Shown here: positions 43,176 to 54,455 of the stretch, one piece after another
Position numbering within the stretch: the first letter of the stretch is position 1
How the letters are laid out: every line of letters starts with the position of its first letter
Origin: Platerodrilus igneus
Taxonomy: Eukaryota; Arthropoda; Insecta; Coleoptera; Lycidae
DNA: 64,000 nucleotides
Reading direction: 5' to 3'
NCBI GenBank assembly: GCA_036346225.1
Contig: JARFIW010001087.1
Span: 1,736,001 to 1,800,000, forward strand
Position numbers and translations under genes: made by a program
The notes under the pieces: model-generated
The model's input: the letters and a program-made list of their open reading frames with translations, nothing else
What the model was told of the DNA's origin: nothing
Databases searched by the model: none

Positions 43176-43647
43176 CAGTGGCGCAACCAGGATTTTATCG
43201 TGAGAGGGGGTGGGCTACAATACAAAGGTAAATAACTGTACACCTTAAGTTGGCCATAGTCAGTTTTTGCAAATAATGACTGACTACACGATCATGGTTA
43301 GAAGACAACTAACGACAACTGCTCTCTACAATCGCAAATGTGAAGATAAAAAACAAATAAGTGTGCGGAGATTAGTTGTTTGTGGAATTATTGGTAATAA
43401 TAGTGTATTACCATCACTTTAAATGTAGTTGTAGTGTTCTTTTTAATGTTTCAATTGTTCTTTTAATGTGTTTACTAAGTAGTTATATATAATAATTCCG
43501 TTCATGTAAGTGCCGTAATGTAGTCAAACCAATGTTAGATTTTTATACATCATCTTTTTTGGAATCTTAATGAAGAAATAAACTTATTTCGAAAGCTTGA
43601 TTAAGAACAAAGAGTACCTGTACCTGTACCTGTTAACAAATCCGATA

Positions 43648-43648
<1 letters not shown>

Positions 43649-43715
<67 letters not shown>

Positions 43716-43814
43716 GTGTGTGTGTGTGTTTGTTTGTTTGTGTGTGTGTGTGTGTCTGTGTGTGTGTGTGTGGGTGCGTGCGTGCGTGCGTGTGTGTGGG
43801 CGCGCGTGTGCGTA
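43649..43814. repeat. (GT)n microsatellite inside the hAT element
   Basis: Long GT run with interruptions (AAAGA, GTTT, GTGC) preceded by three GTACCT copies (43614-43631). Overlapping open frames on both strands here are repeat artefacts. Confidence 0.97.
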
Positions 43815-43849
43815 TATATTTATTGTCTTTTGCATTATGTACATCGCTA

Positions 43850-46020
43850 CAGATTAAAATCAAGTCGACGAGGCCCACGATTCTGAAGTTCTTGAATCAC
43901 TTCATCAACGAATATGCAGATTTCTCGATGTATATTTAAATGTGCTAAACCATTTAACCTGTTTTCCTTCCTAGTATTTCTTAAATATGTTTTCGTTCGC
44001 TTTGGTGTTGAAATTGATCGTTCAGGTGTACTAGTCGAAACAGGTAACGTGCAAAATATTTTGAGCAATTTATGTATGTTTGGATAATAATGTTCATTGC
44101 AAATGTTTAAGCAGTCTATAGCATTTCTATTTTCATTTGGTTGTTTACTCAAATCTACTTGCCACATTTCAAATTCAGCTTTAAGGGCTGCTTCGTTGTT
44201 GCATTGCGGATCGTTTTTATAAAATGATGATACGCTAATGAAACCGTCTGTTCGCACGGAAATATGTTGTTGAGATGATATGCTCAAAAGATTGGAAAAA
44301 TTAACGAGTACTGTTTTGTGTTTTTGAAATCTATCAGACATGTTATTCAAAAAAAAGTCTACCCACGGTAAAAATATAGCTCTTCTGTAATATTCCTATT
44401 CATTATTAAAAGGAATGTTGCAACGTTTTGTTTGAGCTGATGTTACTCTTGGTACAGTAATTGTAAAACCTAACAATTTGATCATTTCCGAAGCTTTTTG
44501 GTATAAGGATTTAAATGTTTTATCGGCATTATCCCTTATTTTTTGTATAGAAGTAATAACAACTTGAGCCTGGTGAATAGCCGTGTGAAGTTCTATGTCT
44601 GCACGCTGAAGACCCTTACTTAATTTAAGTGTGTAACCGAATAAACACTCCGCACACTGTATTGCTATTATAAATTCGGATTGCTTAATTGAATTTATTA
44701 AAATGAATGCGTCAGATAAAGCATGTTTAACATCCCAAGAAGTATGAATTTCTTCTAAGGCATCAATGATATACAAAAGTAATTCAATCACAATTAAAAT
44801 TGAATCGTTCCGTTGTACCCATCGAGTTGGACATAGTTGTTTTAATTTCTGAGCTTTGGTCGCATTTATAGAATTAGAGATACGCTTTTGCAGCACTAGT
44901 TGTCTATTTGGATAGTTAAAAAAATTGTAAATCTTTCTAACGATTGCAAAGGAATTTCTAATGGAGGAAACGGACACGGACTCCGAAATGACTAAATTCA
45001 AGTTGTGTGATACACAATGAACGCAAACCGCTGTTGGGTAATTTTCTAAATTCTGGCTTGAACTCCTTTAAATTTTCCGCTCATAGAAGTTGCTCCGTCA
45101 TAACCTTGTGCTCTTAAATAATTAATTTCTACGTGACAGTCTTGAATGCTAGTAATGATAGTTTCAGCAGGATGAGCACCAGTTGCATTTTCTACCGGAA
45201 CAAATTTAAGAAAGTTTTTGCAAATTTTGTATTTCTTTTAAATTTTTTTTTTACATACCTAACGCAAAGTGTAAATTTCTCTATATTACAAATATCACTA
45301 CTTTCGTCGGCTAGTACAGAAAAACATGTAGCAGCATTTACTTCTGTGGATATTTTTCGCATGATTGTTGATCCACACGAATCAAAAATCTCGTTTTGTA
45401 CTTTTCAGCTTATGTACGTGACATTTCGTCCACTTCTAGTTAAATGCTTTTTCAAATCTTGATCGCCAGCATCAATGCAAAATCGTAATAATGCTCGAAA
45501 ATTCCTCTCATTTTCGGCAAATTCTACATTTACATCAAGAATGCTCGAATCTCGATGACCTCATAAGGATAATCTTTGACGTCCACAAAAATTATGGTTT
45601 TTATGATAGAACATATTTTGAATCGATTCTCAGCCGCTTGCACGTTTGAAGCTCTATCAACCATTCTATCAATACGTGTACTCTCGCTCGCCATAATTTC
45701 AACAGAAGTTTTTGAACCAAGCACTGCTGCTCTGTGGTATTCCAAAATTTCGTGACCATCAAAACGCGCCGTAGCCTTCTTCCACTGTTTAAAAATATCC
45801 ATACTAGAGCAAGATACCGGAGTAGATGCCTTGAACGTTAACTGTGGAGTAGCATAAGATAACGTAGAAACTACTGGTAAAGATTTTTTCAATAACACCT
45901 CAATACCGCTATTAAAGTCAGATTCACAATTTAAATAGTCGCCTTTTTCTTAGAAGTAGAGGCTGCCCTAAAACAAGTGTGAATAGTTCTTTTCTTACCA
46001 ACAGGTGCACTTTGGCTCAT
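43850..46020 (-). pseudogene. hAT transposase, ZMYM1-like, frameshifted
   Basis: The likely start ATG at 46020 gives MSQSAPVGKKRTIHTCF. The zinc-finger/N-terminal part (KKATARFDGHEILEYHRAAV, then NRFKICSIIKTIIF) lies at 45800-45590. The central DDE/insertion region is at 45001-44396 (KLKQLCPTRWVQRNDSIL, WDVKHALSDAF, ending CNIPFNNE). The C-terminal dimerisation domain is at 44350-43847 (LLKIFCTLPVSTSTPERSIS, KTYLRNTRKENRLNGLAHL, RRLDFNL). This order matches hAT transposases related to ZMYM1/THAP-type proteins. At least three frame changes and probable missing sequence between 45530 and 45001 break it. The ends are intact, so it could still be mobilised in trans. Confidence 0.85.
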
Positions 46021-47486
46021 TTTGAAATGTTTATAAAATGCGCTAGGCTAAAATAAAACAGATCCCGCCAACATAATCAAACTTCTTTGAAAATTACTCC
46101 GAAAAATGTCTTGTTTAAATACTGACACTTATTGTTTAATTATAACTCTTACGCAACAACTAAATCTCTATATTAATTCAATTAAATTTGTAATTTAACG
46201 CAAACACACGCAAAGCAGTTTAGTTGACAAATGGTGTAACACTTTCCCATTACCGAGACCCAGACTACAATGAAATCTAGCGAGAGCGCTACAGGGAAGC
46301 CGGAAGCTGGTGGGATAGTATTTTCTGTTCTGCAAGTTTGTGGGTGATAAGGAAAGAATAACGGGAACGGCCACCGAACTATGAACGTTTGGTTAAATTG
46401 CTGGGTAGTGTACATGCGACCTATGTAGCAGGTAAATATAGCAGGCTCATAAAATTTAACTACCAGAAGCGACACCCTGGGTGACTTTTGAAAGAACATT
46501 GACCCTATTTTTGATTGTTGTATTTTAGAACAAAGTTTGAATTTAAACTTATGTGATACTCATGCTCTATTTAATAATATTCAGCAACTTTTAATGTAAA
46601 CCAAATGAAAGAACTTTAAGAATTAATAGATGCAAAGTGAAGTACTGTTAAGGTCATCTTTACAAGTTTGAATTCAAAATTTTGGGCCAAGATAACTATT
46701 TAAAATATGATGCATTTTACCAAGTTCACCTAGTTTTGAACATGATGTTCAAAGGCATCGGTCTAAGGTGTCGTATTTGGTTTGGTTGTTTTATTTCGGG
46801 TTACGTTAGAGTGAATGGGTGAGCACTCCGAGGTATAGCTGTATCTCAAGTTTGCACTTTTGTGGTTTACCACCTTGTAGAGGTCGCTGCTATAGTTAGT
46901 GCAGTGAAGGTTTTAATTTTATAAATTTAGTATTATTCTGTCTAGTGTAGCTTTTTCAAGTACGTGTAGAAGGTATTCATTCTATAAGTATAAATACCAA
47001 GTACCCATATAGAAAATTACTTGAAGTGTTGAAGTAGTATAATCCAAGTATATTTTACAACGTATGTTACCTCAAATATTGACGGTTCTGGTTAGTGGCC
47101 TAGTGCTGAGCATTTTCTTTCCTTAGAAATTAAAAGCTGCAATATCAAAGTAATATTATGCTATTATATTAATAATACATGCAGATAAGTTTGCTTTCAG
47201 CACTAAATATAATATGTATTATTAATGGTTCAAAGCTCTTGCTTAAAAGACTAGACTCTGGATTAATAGAACTATTAAATTTAGTGCTAACACAAAATTA
47301 TATAATGCAGGAGTTGGTAAAGTAGAAATTCAATTTAGTCGAATAGAAATAAGGCGCCACTGGTCAGTGACGCTGTTTCAAAATTCGGATTCACAATTTT
47401 AAATTGATGCTTTTTAAAAAAACACTTGACTCTTTGGAGGGGGGCTCTAAGTTCTTTACCCCCTCCCCCCCGTAGTTACGCCACTG

Positions 47487-47951
47487 TGTGGAGTTGTATA
47501 TTATGTAAAACCAGTCGTCAGGCTTTCAAATGCCTGGCAGGTAACTTTTTTTATATGTCTATAAATCGAACGCTACGACGTGTTTGTCAAAGCTGTTACT
47601 AAGAAACAATGTGTTCTATTACTTTTGCAAATTTTACCTTTCTTCTATCGTGGTTGTGGTGCGCTTCTGCAGTTAACAAAATATTTACGATGCTATTCAA
47701 TTTGAAATGTGACTGCTAAGTGCCCTAAATATTACAGTCGTAATACTTGCAGATGCATCAAGATATGGCAAAGCCTATGATCTAATTATTACTCACGTAC
47801 TGAGTAATGTATTCTAAGGCATTGGAAAGGAGTAACTATTATATAATGTTCATACCCATAAAAGGCCACAGTCAAATTGTATCAATCTCTATTTCCTATA
47901 ATTCCTATAATTTTACTCTTCGAATTATCTGACAATTTACAACTAATCCCT
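47487..47951. other. spacer, nothing recognised
   Basis: Non-coding DNA between the hAT target duplication and the CCCT target duplication (47948-47951) of the solo LTR. Confidence 0.55.
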
Positions 47952-48614
47952 TGTTACAGTATTCCGTGCAGACAAGAAAGAAAGTAGTAAAGTAAGTAAA
48001 GAAAATCGCCTACACCGAGTACCGCAACAAAACAGAAGGGTAGAATAGAAATCGAAAAGAAATAGATGCCGCTCTAGCTCAGAACGTCGTAGAGTGTGGT
48101 GGGTCACACAGAAATAGAAATTGGAAACCTCAACAAGGATATATATTTACAAATCAGTCTGTAATTTTTTGTAACCACGAATAAGACAAACTAAAGCACC
48201 TACGTGGTTTTCAACCAACAAGAGAAGTATCTAAGTTTCACAAAAGCAACAAGCAAGAGAAAACAGAATAAAAATACCTTATAAAGGGTAGCTGCCTGCC
48301 TCTGGTACCATCATAGTGGATATGGAAGTACGTGCTGTACTTGGACTGGATACTTAATGAAACTAAGTTCGACTGTAACATTAAGTGAAACAGTGCATTT
48401 TAATTTGCACCGCAACCTTACAGTGTTCCTTTACGGTAAAAGGACGTTGTAACGAATAGGATCGCTTTCAAACCTCAGTGTGTATCTATAGTGAAAGAAA
48501 ACAACGGGTTTCAAAACTATTTCCAACGATAGAATGTTAAATATTCTGTAAGCAGCAACTGCTAGATATTTTCCAGACAGCAGCTGCAAAATATTCCCAG
48601 AAAACGCCTTGAAA

Positions 48615-48785
48615 ACATGCAATTAACGAAAGCAAAAGGCCGTAATATACTAAAATGACTTCCGTGAATTTGTCCGCACGGAAAAACTATCTGATTCAAT
48701 GGTCAAATAAGTTTGCAACCCTCCTTGCAACATTATGGAGTAAAGTGTAGAACATGTTGCTCGACTGTTATAGAAACATTTTTTC
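48615..48785 (-). repeat. direct duplication inside the solo LTR, unit 1
   Basis: Shares GACTTCCGTGAATTTGTCCG, AAGTTTGCAACCC.CCTTGCA, TATGGAGTAAA and CTGTTATAGAAAC in order with 49825-49990. The two copies are about 1.2 kb apart in the same orientation and are clearly diverged. Confidence 0.85.
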
Positions 48786-49824
48786 CTGCAGCAATGTCAA
48801 GTTACAGCTTCGTAAATCTCTTAGATTCACTTTTTTATCTAAATTTTATCTCCCAAGTTAGCTTAATAGTACTCAATAAATCCTTTGTCTGGGTGTTAGT
48901 AAAGTTGCCTATATGCGGTTAGTTCTCTCTTAAAATATACGCGTTATTTAAATAAAGTATTATTCTCATTATTCTAATGCATTTATTTTATGTTTTATTT
49001 CAGTTTATTGGCGTTATAAGTTGTAGAAAATATTTTCCTATAATTCATTGGCAGTTAAATCTCACCCAACCACAACTGTGGTGTATATAAACTTTTGTAC
49101 TAAAAATCAGTATTGACAGTTGCCCCCCCCCATCTCTTTCTTTTCATTAAGAATCCTTTTCTTTGTTTGTGTTAAATCATCTGTAGTTTAACATCCTAGG
49201 AAGAATATCATACCTGTTCTGAAAGGAATGTAATATATTACAAATCTTTTGTGCTTTTAAAAAAAATATTCCAATAAGAAATAACGATATACGTAATATT
49301 TTACAAATCTTTAACGGTTCAAGATTATTTTATAGTTAATACCACTGTTATCTTTATACAGTATCTGTTTCAAGTAACATTATTTGTTAAACATTTGTTT
49401 TGCTATGAACAGATTTAACTTTAAGAACAGAAGAACATATGGTCTTAAGCCTACAAGTGTTTTATTTAAAAATAGTATAATCAAACAAAAAGGTTTGTGA
49501 TTTGTTACTGTATTTGACTTATGTTCAAAGTCTTGTTAAGTTAATTTTTTGTCATGTTAACAAATTCTTACAATTTAAATTTTTCGTAGTATAGTACTGT
49601 AGCATTTCTATTTCACAAATCTACGTTTCAATATTTTTTACAATAACTTCTTTATACGGTTAGAGCTTTTCAACGCTTCCTTATTTTTCACCCGAGATTC
49701 TAAGTTTTTTGCAACCTTCGGAAACAAAAACGGTCGAGTCTAGCTTTGCCAAAGTAATTTATTTATACCCTGTCGTGCACCGTTCATTTTCAGTACACCT
49801 GGAAAAACATAGGGTGCAAACAAT

Positions 49825-49990
49825 AGCCAATTAAAAAAAGCAAAAGCCTTAATATACTATAGTGACTTCCGTGAATTTGTCCGTATGGAAAAACGACGTC
49901 CATCAATTTAAATGATCAGGTAAGTTTGCAACCCACCTTGCAGCACTATGGAGTAAATTGTACAACAGGTTGCTTATCTGTTATAGAAAC
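49825..49990 (-). repeat. direct duplication inside the solo LTR, unit 2
   Basis: Partner of 48615-48785. The DNA between the units has no clear counterpart in the shorter family B LTR. Confidence 0.85.
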
Positions 49991-50748
49991 GATAACGATT
50001 AATTATTTTGAGCTACAATACCGAGAATGTAATAATGAAAGGAAGGTTATATTGTTCGTAAGCTTGGGTGAATTGGACACCTAGATCATAACAAAATACT
50101 GTGTTGATAGGATTTCTCAGTACCATTAGAAACTTTTATATTTACGATGTAGGTGGTTTATAACGTATTTCAAAGAATTTATAAGGGAAAGTGTTTAGCC
50201 TTCTAAAGAACCTATTCTAAGTTTAACGAAAAGCAGATGTTTATAACGCGATTAACGAAGCAAACTATTATAGAATGTATTCCACGTATTTACTGTTGAA
50301 TTAAACACTTGAGAAAGTTTAACAGGAGGCTTAAATAAGCACTCATTTCAACGGAATGGTAATTGAACTTGTTAAGTGAAAGTTCCTATGATTTGAAGCA
50401 ACATAAAAAGTGTAAAGTCGTTTAAGTTGAAAAGTTTAGGAGGCGCTTCCTAATAAGAAGTAAAACAAGGTATTAGGAAATTAATATGTATATACAGCAT
50501 GCAGAAATCAATCTATTTCGGAAATTTAACGTAACACCCTTGCAAAACACAAGTTTATTAAAAATAAAATCCAGGGGTTCTAGATATAAACACATCAATT
50601 TGTTGAGATTGACCTTTCCAGCAACCGATATATTCTTTACCAATGCCAATCATTGTTAAACAACAGATTATCCGTTATAGAATGCAAAGTAAATATCTTG
50701 TTTAGCAACGTTTCCTATTTTGCGCTCTGTGCAAGTACTTTTTCCTTC

Positions 50749-53090
50749 TTGTTTCTTCTCAAATAGTTTTGTCAGGTTGTAGTAGAAAAGTGCGTGAAAT
50801 GCTGTGAAACGTTTTTTCTCTTTAGCTGTAAGTCATATTATGCATTTAGAAATTTTCTAGTGATTGTACATATGACTGATTTTTGTAGATTTCTGAATGT
50901 GTTTGGATGTAGTTAGAGTGTTTGCATGTATTGTTGTAGGTTGTTTGGAATGACTAATGTACTTGATAATCAGATCAATATTATTTCTACTTTACCTTGA
51001 TGCCACAAGTCTTGAATTTTTTCAGCTAGCTGTAGGTATTTTTCTATTTTTCTTGTGTCTTCATCTGTACATTAGTTGTGTTTGGGATAGATGAATCTTT
51101 TAGTTGTGTGATTTTCTTTTGTTTGTAGATGAGTATAATGTTTGGTTTTTTGTGTGATACTGTTTTGTCGGTTATTATGCTTTCGCTCCAGTATAGCTTG
51201 TATTCTCTCTTCAAGTACGTTTTGCGGTGTGTAGTTGAATATTGGTGTATATTCTTTTGTGAGTTTGTGTTGTAGGTGTATTATTCTGACGACGTTGTCA
51301 TGTTCTTTGATATATTCTGTGCTTTTTAGTATTGGACATGCGCTTGTGATGTGTTCTATTGTTTCTATTTGTTGTTTACATAGCCTACATTTGTCTGTTG
51401 TTATGTGGGGGTTTTTGATATGTTTACTATAATAATGTGTGTTGATTGTCTGGTCTTGTTTCCTATCATGAATCTGTTTCAGTGGATATGTTGACTTTCC
51501 TGAGCCATGTGTTCGATGCTTCTTGGTCGATATGTGGTATGTAATGTAGTGAGGATGTATCCTGTATCGTGTTTGTTCTCCCAGTTTTCTTGCTTGTTGA
51601 GATTTTTTCTATGGAGTTAAAAGTATTGTTGTTAAGTTATAGTAATGTGGTTGATGTGTTGGCATGTATGATCGTTTTGTGTATATTACTCGCTTCTGCT
51701 TTCTTATGAAGGAATTTCTTAGATTATCTATTTGTTGGATAAACGTGTTTTTTATATCGATGAATTAATTCTCTTCTTCCATCTTTTCTACTGAGCGCGA
51801 ATCTTTCTATAGTTGAGTGGAAGTGGTATATTCTGTATTTATGACATTGTGACACTATAAGTGTGTTGAGTGCTTCTAGGTCAATATTGCTCCATCTTGT
51901 TATGCCGAAAGAGTAAGTTAGTATGGGTGTGTGCATATGTGTTTATTGCTATTTTCTGTTCCTTGCTGTAAGTTTTGTGAATTTTAGTGAATCTTTGTTT
52001 GTGTTTCAGTTTTTATTCGTTTTTCATTTGTGAGTACTTTATTTCTGATTTTTGTTTGTATCCTTGATATGTGTATGTGTCTGTAGTATTATTGCTTGTG
52101 TGTGATCATTGTTCTTTAGCTTGTAGTTTTCTGGTTTTGTTAATACATCTTTTATTATACTCCTCTTCTCACATTTGTCTGTTCCAAAGGTCAAGTTTAT
52201 ATTGTTCATATATGTTTCTGTTATTTTAAGTATGTGCTTGAGTTGTGAGTTTGTTAATGCTATTAGTTTGAGATCGTCCACATACAGAAGGTGAGTAATT
52301 CTGTGTGGGTTTGTTACTGTGATGTATCCGTATTTTGTGTTGCTTAGTGTTGGTTATTGGGTTTTGTGTCAGGCAGAACCACCGAATTTATGTGTTTCTC
52401 GTATTACTTTTCGTTTTTTCTGAGATCCTTTTTATGTACTTTGTTAGTTGTAATAAATCTTCTCTCAGTCCTAGCATTTTTGTTTATATTCTGTGTTGCC
52501 ATGGTAGTATTGTTCTTTTGTTGTCTGTTAATTGTTTTTGTTTTGTATGGATACTTGTTGTGGTGTGTGCTTCCGTGCAGACAGTTGTTATAGCCCTTCC
52601 AAAGCTGTGTGATTTTGTACTTTGTTTCCTATTATTGTGAAAATGTGTACAATTGTTGTTTTTACCTCTGTGTTATTTGAAATGTTGCGTATGAACGGCT
52701 TGACGTCATTGTTTTTGTCTTTAAATTCTATGTATGTTGGTTCAAGTTTTGCTTCTATTTTTGTAATTCTTTTGTTTGTATTTTGTGTTATTTTTTGTGG
52801 CGGTTGTGCGTTTATTTGTATTTCTTTCAGTTTTTTGTGTATTCCTTTGTTTATTTGCTTTTTGAGGTATGTTTGTTAGTTTGTTGTTTTGTAGTTTTAG
52901 TTGTTCTTGTACTAGTTCTTTTAGTGATCTAGTTATGGTTCTGGTATTTTGGCGTCTCTGGTTATTACTTGCACTTGATCTGAGAGTTCATATTCTTTGA
53001 ATTGTAGTTCTTGGCATTTGTTTGTGAATGCTTTGTGTAGTAAGGATCTATAATTTGATAAGTTCATTTCGCAGCTAGTTGTTTAGTAAT
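50749..53090 (-). pseudogene. R4/Dong-like LINE, 5'-truncated copy 1
   Basis: The - strand encodes an RT with the LLYVDDLKLIALTN box (YVDD near 52270-52281), followed by NINLTFGTDKCEK and, after a gap, TYSFGITRWSNIDLEALN and STIERFALSRKDGRRELI (51936-51724). The box Y-V/M-DDLKL followed by F-G-x-DKC and YSFG-x-x-x-W is characteristic of R4/Dong/NeSL-type LINEs. An N-terminal Lys/Gln/Asn-rich stretch reaches about 53090. The region after 51700 is the C-terminal tail shared with copy 2 (53686-54345). Many stops and shifts are present. It would act by target-primed reverse transcription; this copy is dead. Confidence 0.78.
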
Positions 53091-53098
53091 AACATAGA

Positions 53099-53660
53099 AT
53101 GAGGTGTCTGAAAATTTCATCTGACAATCTCATTCGCGGTTTTTGTATTCCTTCCAGTGTGGTTGCAGACCACAAAACACTATTACGGTTTTCAATTAAT
53201 TCTGCCGCTGATGTGATTTTTTTTGGTCAGGTGCGTTTCCCACACAACATTTGTGACCTTCGTATTCTGCGTGCTTTGTTTCTTTTTATTTAATATCATC
53301 GCGTTCCCACGAGTACCGCGGTATTGAGTCCGTCTGATCAGAGCCGCACTTCTAAGGTAAGGCTAATTACTATAGGATGTCGCCTAGCGTCCTATTGGCA
53401 TACGCTTATGACACTGTTCTGACCTCCGATGCCATGCAGCCCTCGTCACCGATTGCTTTATAGCTTGGCTTGAGGTTTGTTTTTGATAGAAAAATACTGT
53501 GGGACTATACTCGATTTAGTGAAGAGGAGGGAAAGGAAAGGATTGGCACGATAAGATGAACGTTGATGGAAGATAAGGATGAGACTGGAGACAGCTGATC
53601 ACGGTTATCTCACTTTGCTATACCCGTACCTCTTTGGTAGGTAACAAGTTTTTGAGGTAC
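53099..53660. other. unassigned, locally GC-richer block
   Basis: About 300 bases (53290-53640) are less AT-rich than the surroundings (GTTCCCACGAGTACCGCGG, GATCAGAGCCGCAC). No open frame or tRNA fold was recognised. It lies between the two R4-like copies and could be a piece of host DNA or a small non-autonomous element. Confidence 0.4.
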
Positions 53661-53708
53661 TATTATTATTATTATTATTATTAATTTTCTTGTTTTTATT
53701 ATTATTAT
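53661..53708. repeat. (TAT/TTA)n microsatellite at the 3' end of R4-like copy 2
   Basis: TATTATTATT.. at 53661-53683 and TTATTATTATTATG at 53696-53709. On the - strand this is an AAT/TAA tail directly following the LINE end. Confidence 0.9.
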
Positions 53709-54345
53709 GTTTTTCTTTTCATATAGTTCTATCTGGTTTTAGTAGATAAGTACGTGGACTGTTGCCAAACGTGCTTTTTTTTATCTATATGTTATATTAT
53801 GCATTTTAACATTTTCTAGCAATTGTACATATGTCAGTATAACCAACTTTTTTAAATCTATGAATGTGTTTTGTTGTAGTTGTGATCTTTTCATATACAA
53901 GTGTAAGTTTTTGGGTGTGACTCCTGTACTTGATAATATGATTGATATTATTTCCCCTTTCTCTTGGTGCCACATGTCCTTGATTTATTCAGATATATTT
54001 TCTTCTACCTTCCTCTATATATTGAATGTGTTTGGAATAGATATTTCTATTAGTTGTGTGATTTTATTTAGTTCGTATATAAGTGTAATGCCTGGTTTGT
54101 TGTGTGGTGTTGTTTTGTCGGTTATTATGCTTTTGTTCTAATATAGCTTATGTTCTGTGTTTTCAGATGTGTTTTGCGGTATGTATTTGTATACTGCTGC
54201 ATGTTCTTTTGTGAGTTTGTACTTTAGGGCTAGTTGTTGCTGCATTATTTTTGGGGCGTTATCATATCGTTTGATGTATTCTGTGTATGCTAGTATTTGA
54301 CATTCGCTTGTGATGTGTTCTACTGTTCCTATTTGTTTTTAAATA
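53709..54345 (-). pseudogene. R4/Dong-like LINE, 3' fragment, copy 2
   Basis: Aligns over its whole length with about 50755-51360 (blocks CTAGCAATTGTACATATG, GTACTTGATAAT, GTTTTGTCGGTTATTATGCTT). On the - strand it encodes the C-terminal tail. A T..EHI..C-like cysteine/histidine stretch lies near 54340-54270, and MWHQEKGEIISIILSSTGVT then PKNLHLYMKRSQLQQNTFID (53975-53860) lie near the end. These match the C-terminus of R4/Dong-type elements. The fragment is cut at its 5' side next to more ATT repeats (54374-54455). Confidence 0.78.
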
Positions 54346-54373
54346 GTCTATATCATTATCCATATTAGCAACT

Positions 54374-54455
54374 GTATTATTATCAATGTTATATATTATT
54401 ATTATTTTAGCTATTGTCATTATTATTATTGTTAGTATTATTATATTATTATACC
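54374..54455. repeat. interrupted (ATT)n microsatellite
   Basis: Several ATTATTATT runs separated by short sequence, directly at the 5' side of R4-like copy 2. Confidence 0.85.

Larger units (their letters stand above)
43176..47486 (-). mobile_element. hAT DNA transposon (ZMYM1-like), full length, 4.3 kb
   Basis: The left end CAGTGGCGCAACCA and the right end (reverse-complemented CAGTGGCGTAACTA) are inverted repeats of the hAT type. Each is followed inward by a G-rich run. The flanks TGTGGAGC (43168-43175) and TGTGGAGT (47487-47494) match at 7 of 8 positions, an 8-bp hAT target duplication. A disrupted transposase gene fills 43850-46020 on the - strand; about 1.4 kb of non-coding DNA lies 5' of it. 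A long GT microsatellite sits in the 3' flank. Confidence 0.9.
47952..50536 (-). repeat. solo LTR of family B, 2.6 kb
   Basis: On the - strand it begins TGTTACGTTAAATTTCC (50536) and ends GGAATACTGTAACA (47952), the same termini as the family B LTR at 22315-23810. Matching internal blocks occur in the same order. It is flanked on both sides by CCCT (47948-47951 and 50537-50540), and there is no internal region or second LTR. This is the product expected from LTR-LTR recombination. It is about 1.1 kb longer than the 22315 LTR, partly from an internal direct duplication. Confidence 0.78.

Noticed and set aside
43584..43939. Several overlapping open frames of Val-Cys or Thr-His repeats
   Set aside because: They are all translations of the GT microsatellite in different frames.
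45133..45462. 109-codon + strand open frame inside the hAT element
   Set aside because: Opposite strand to the transposase and hydrophobic low-complexity content typical of antisense frames.
47952..48422. Shorter 471-bp solo LTR reading
   Set aside because: Homology with the 22315-23810 LTR continues beyond 48422, and the CCCT duplication fits 50536 as the true end.
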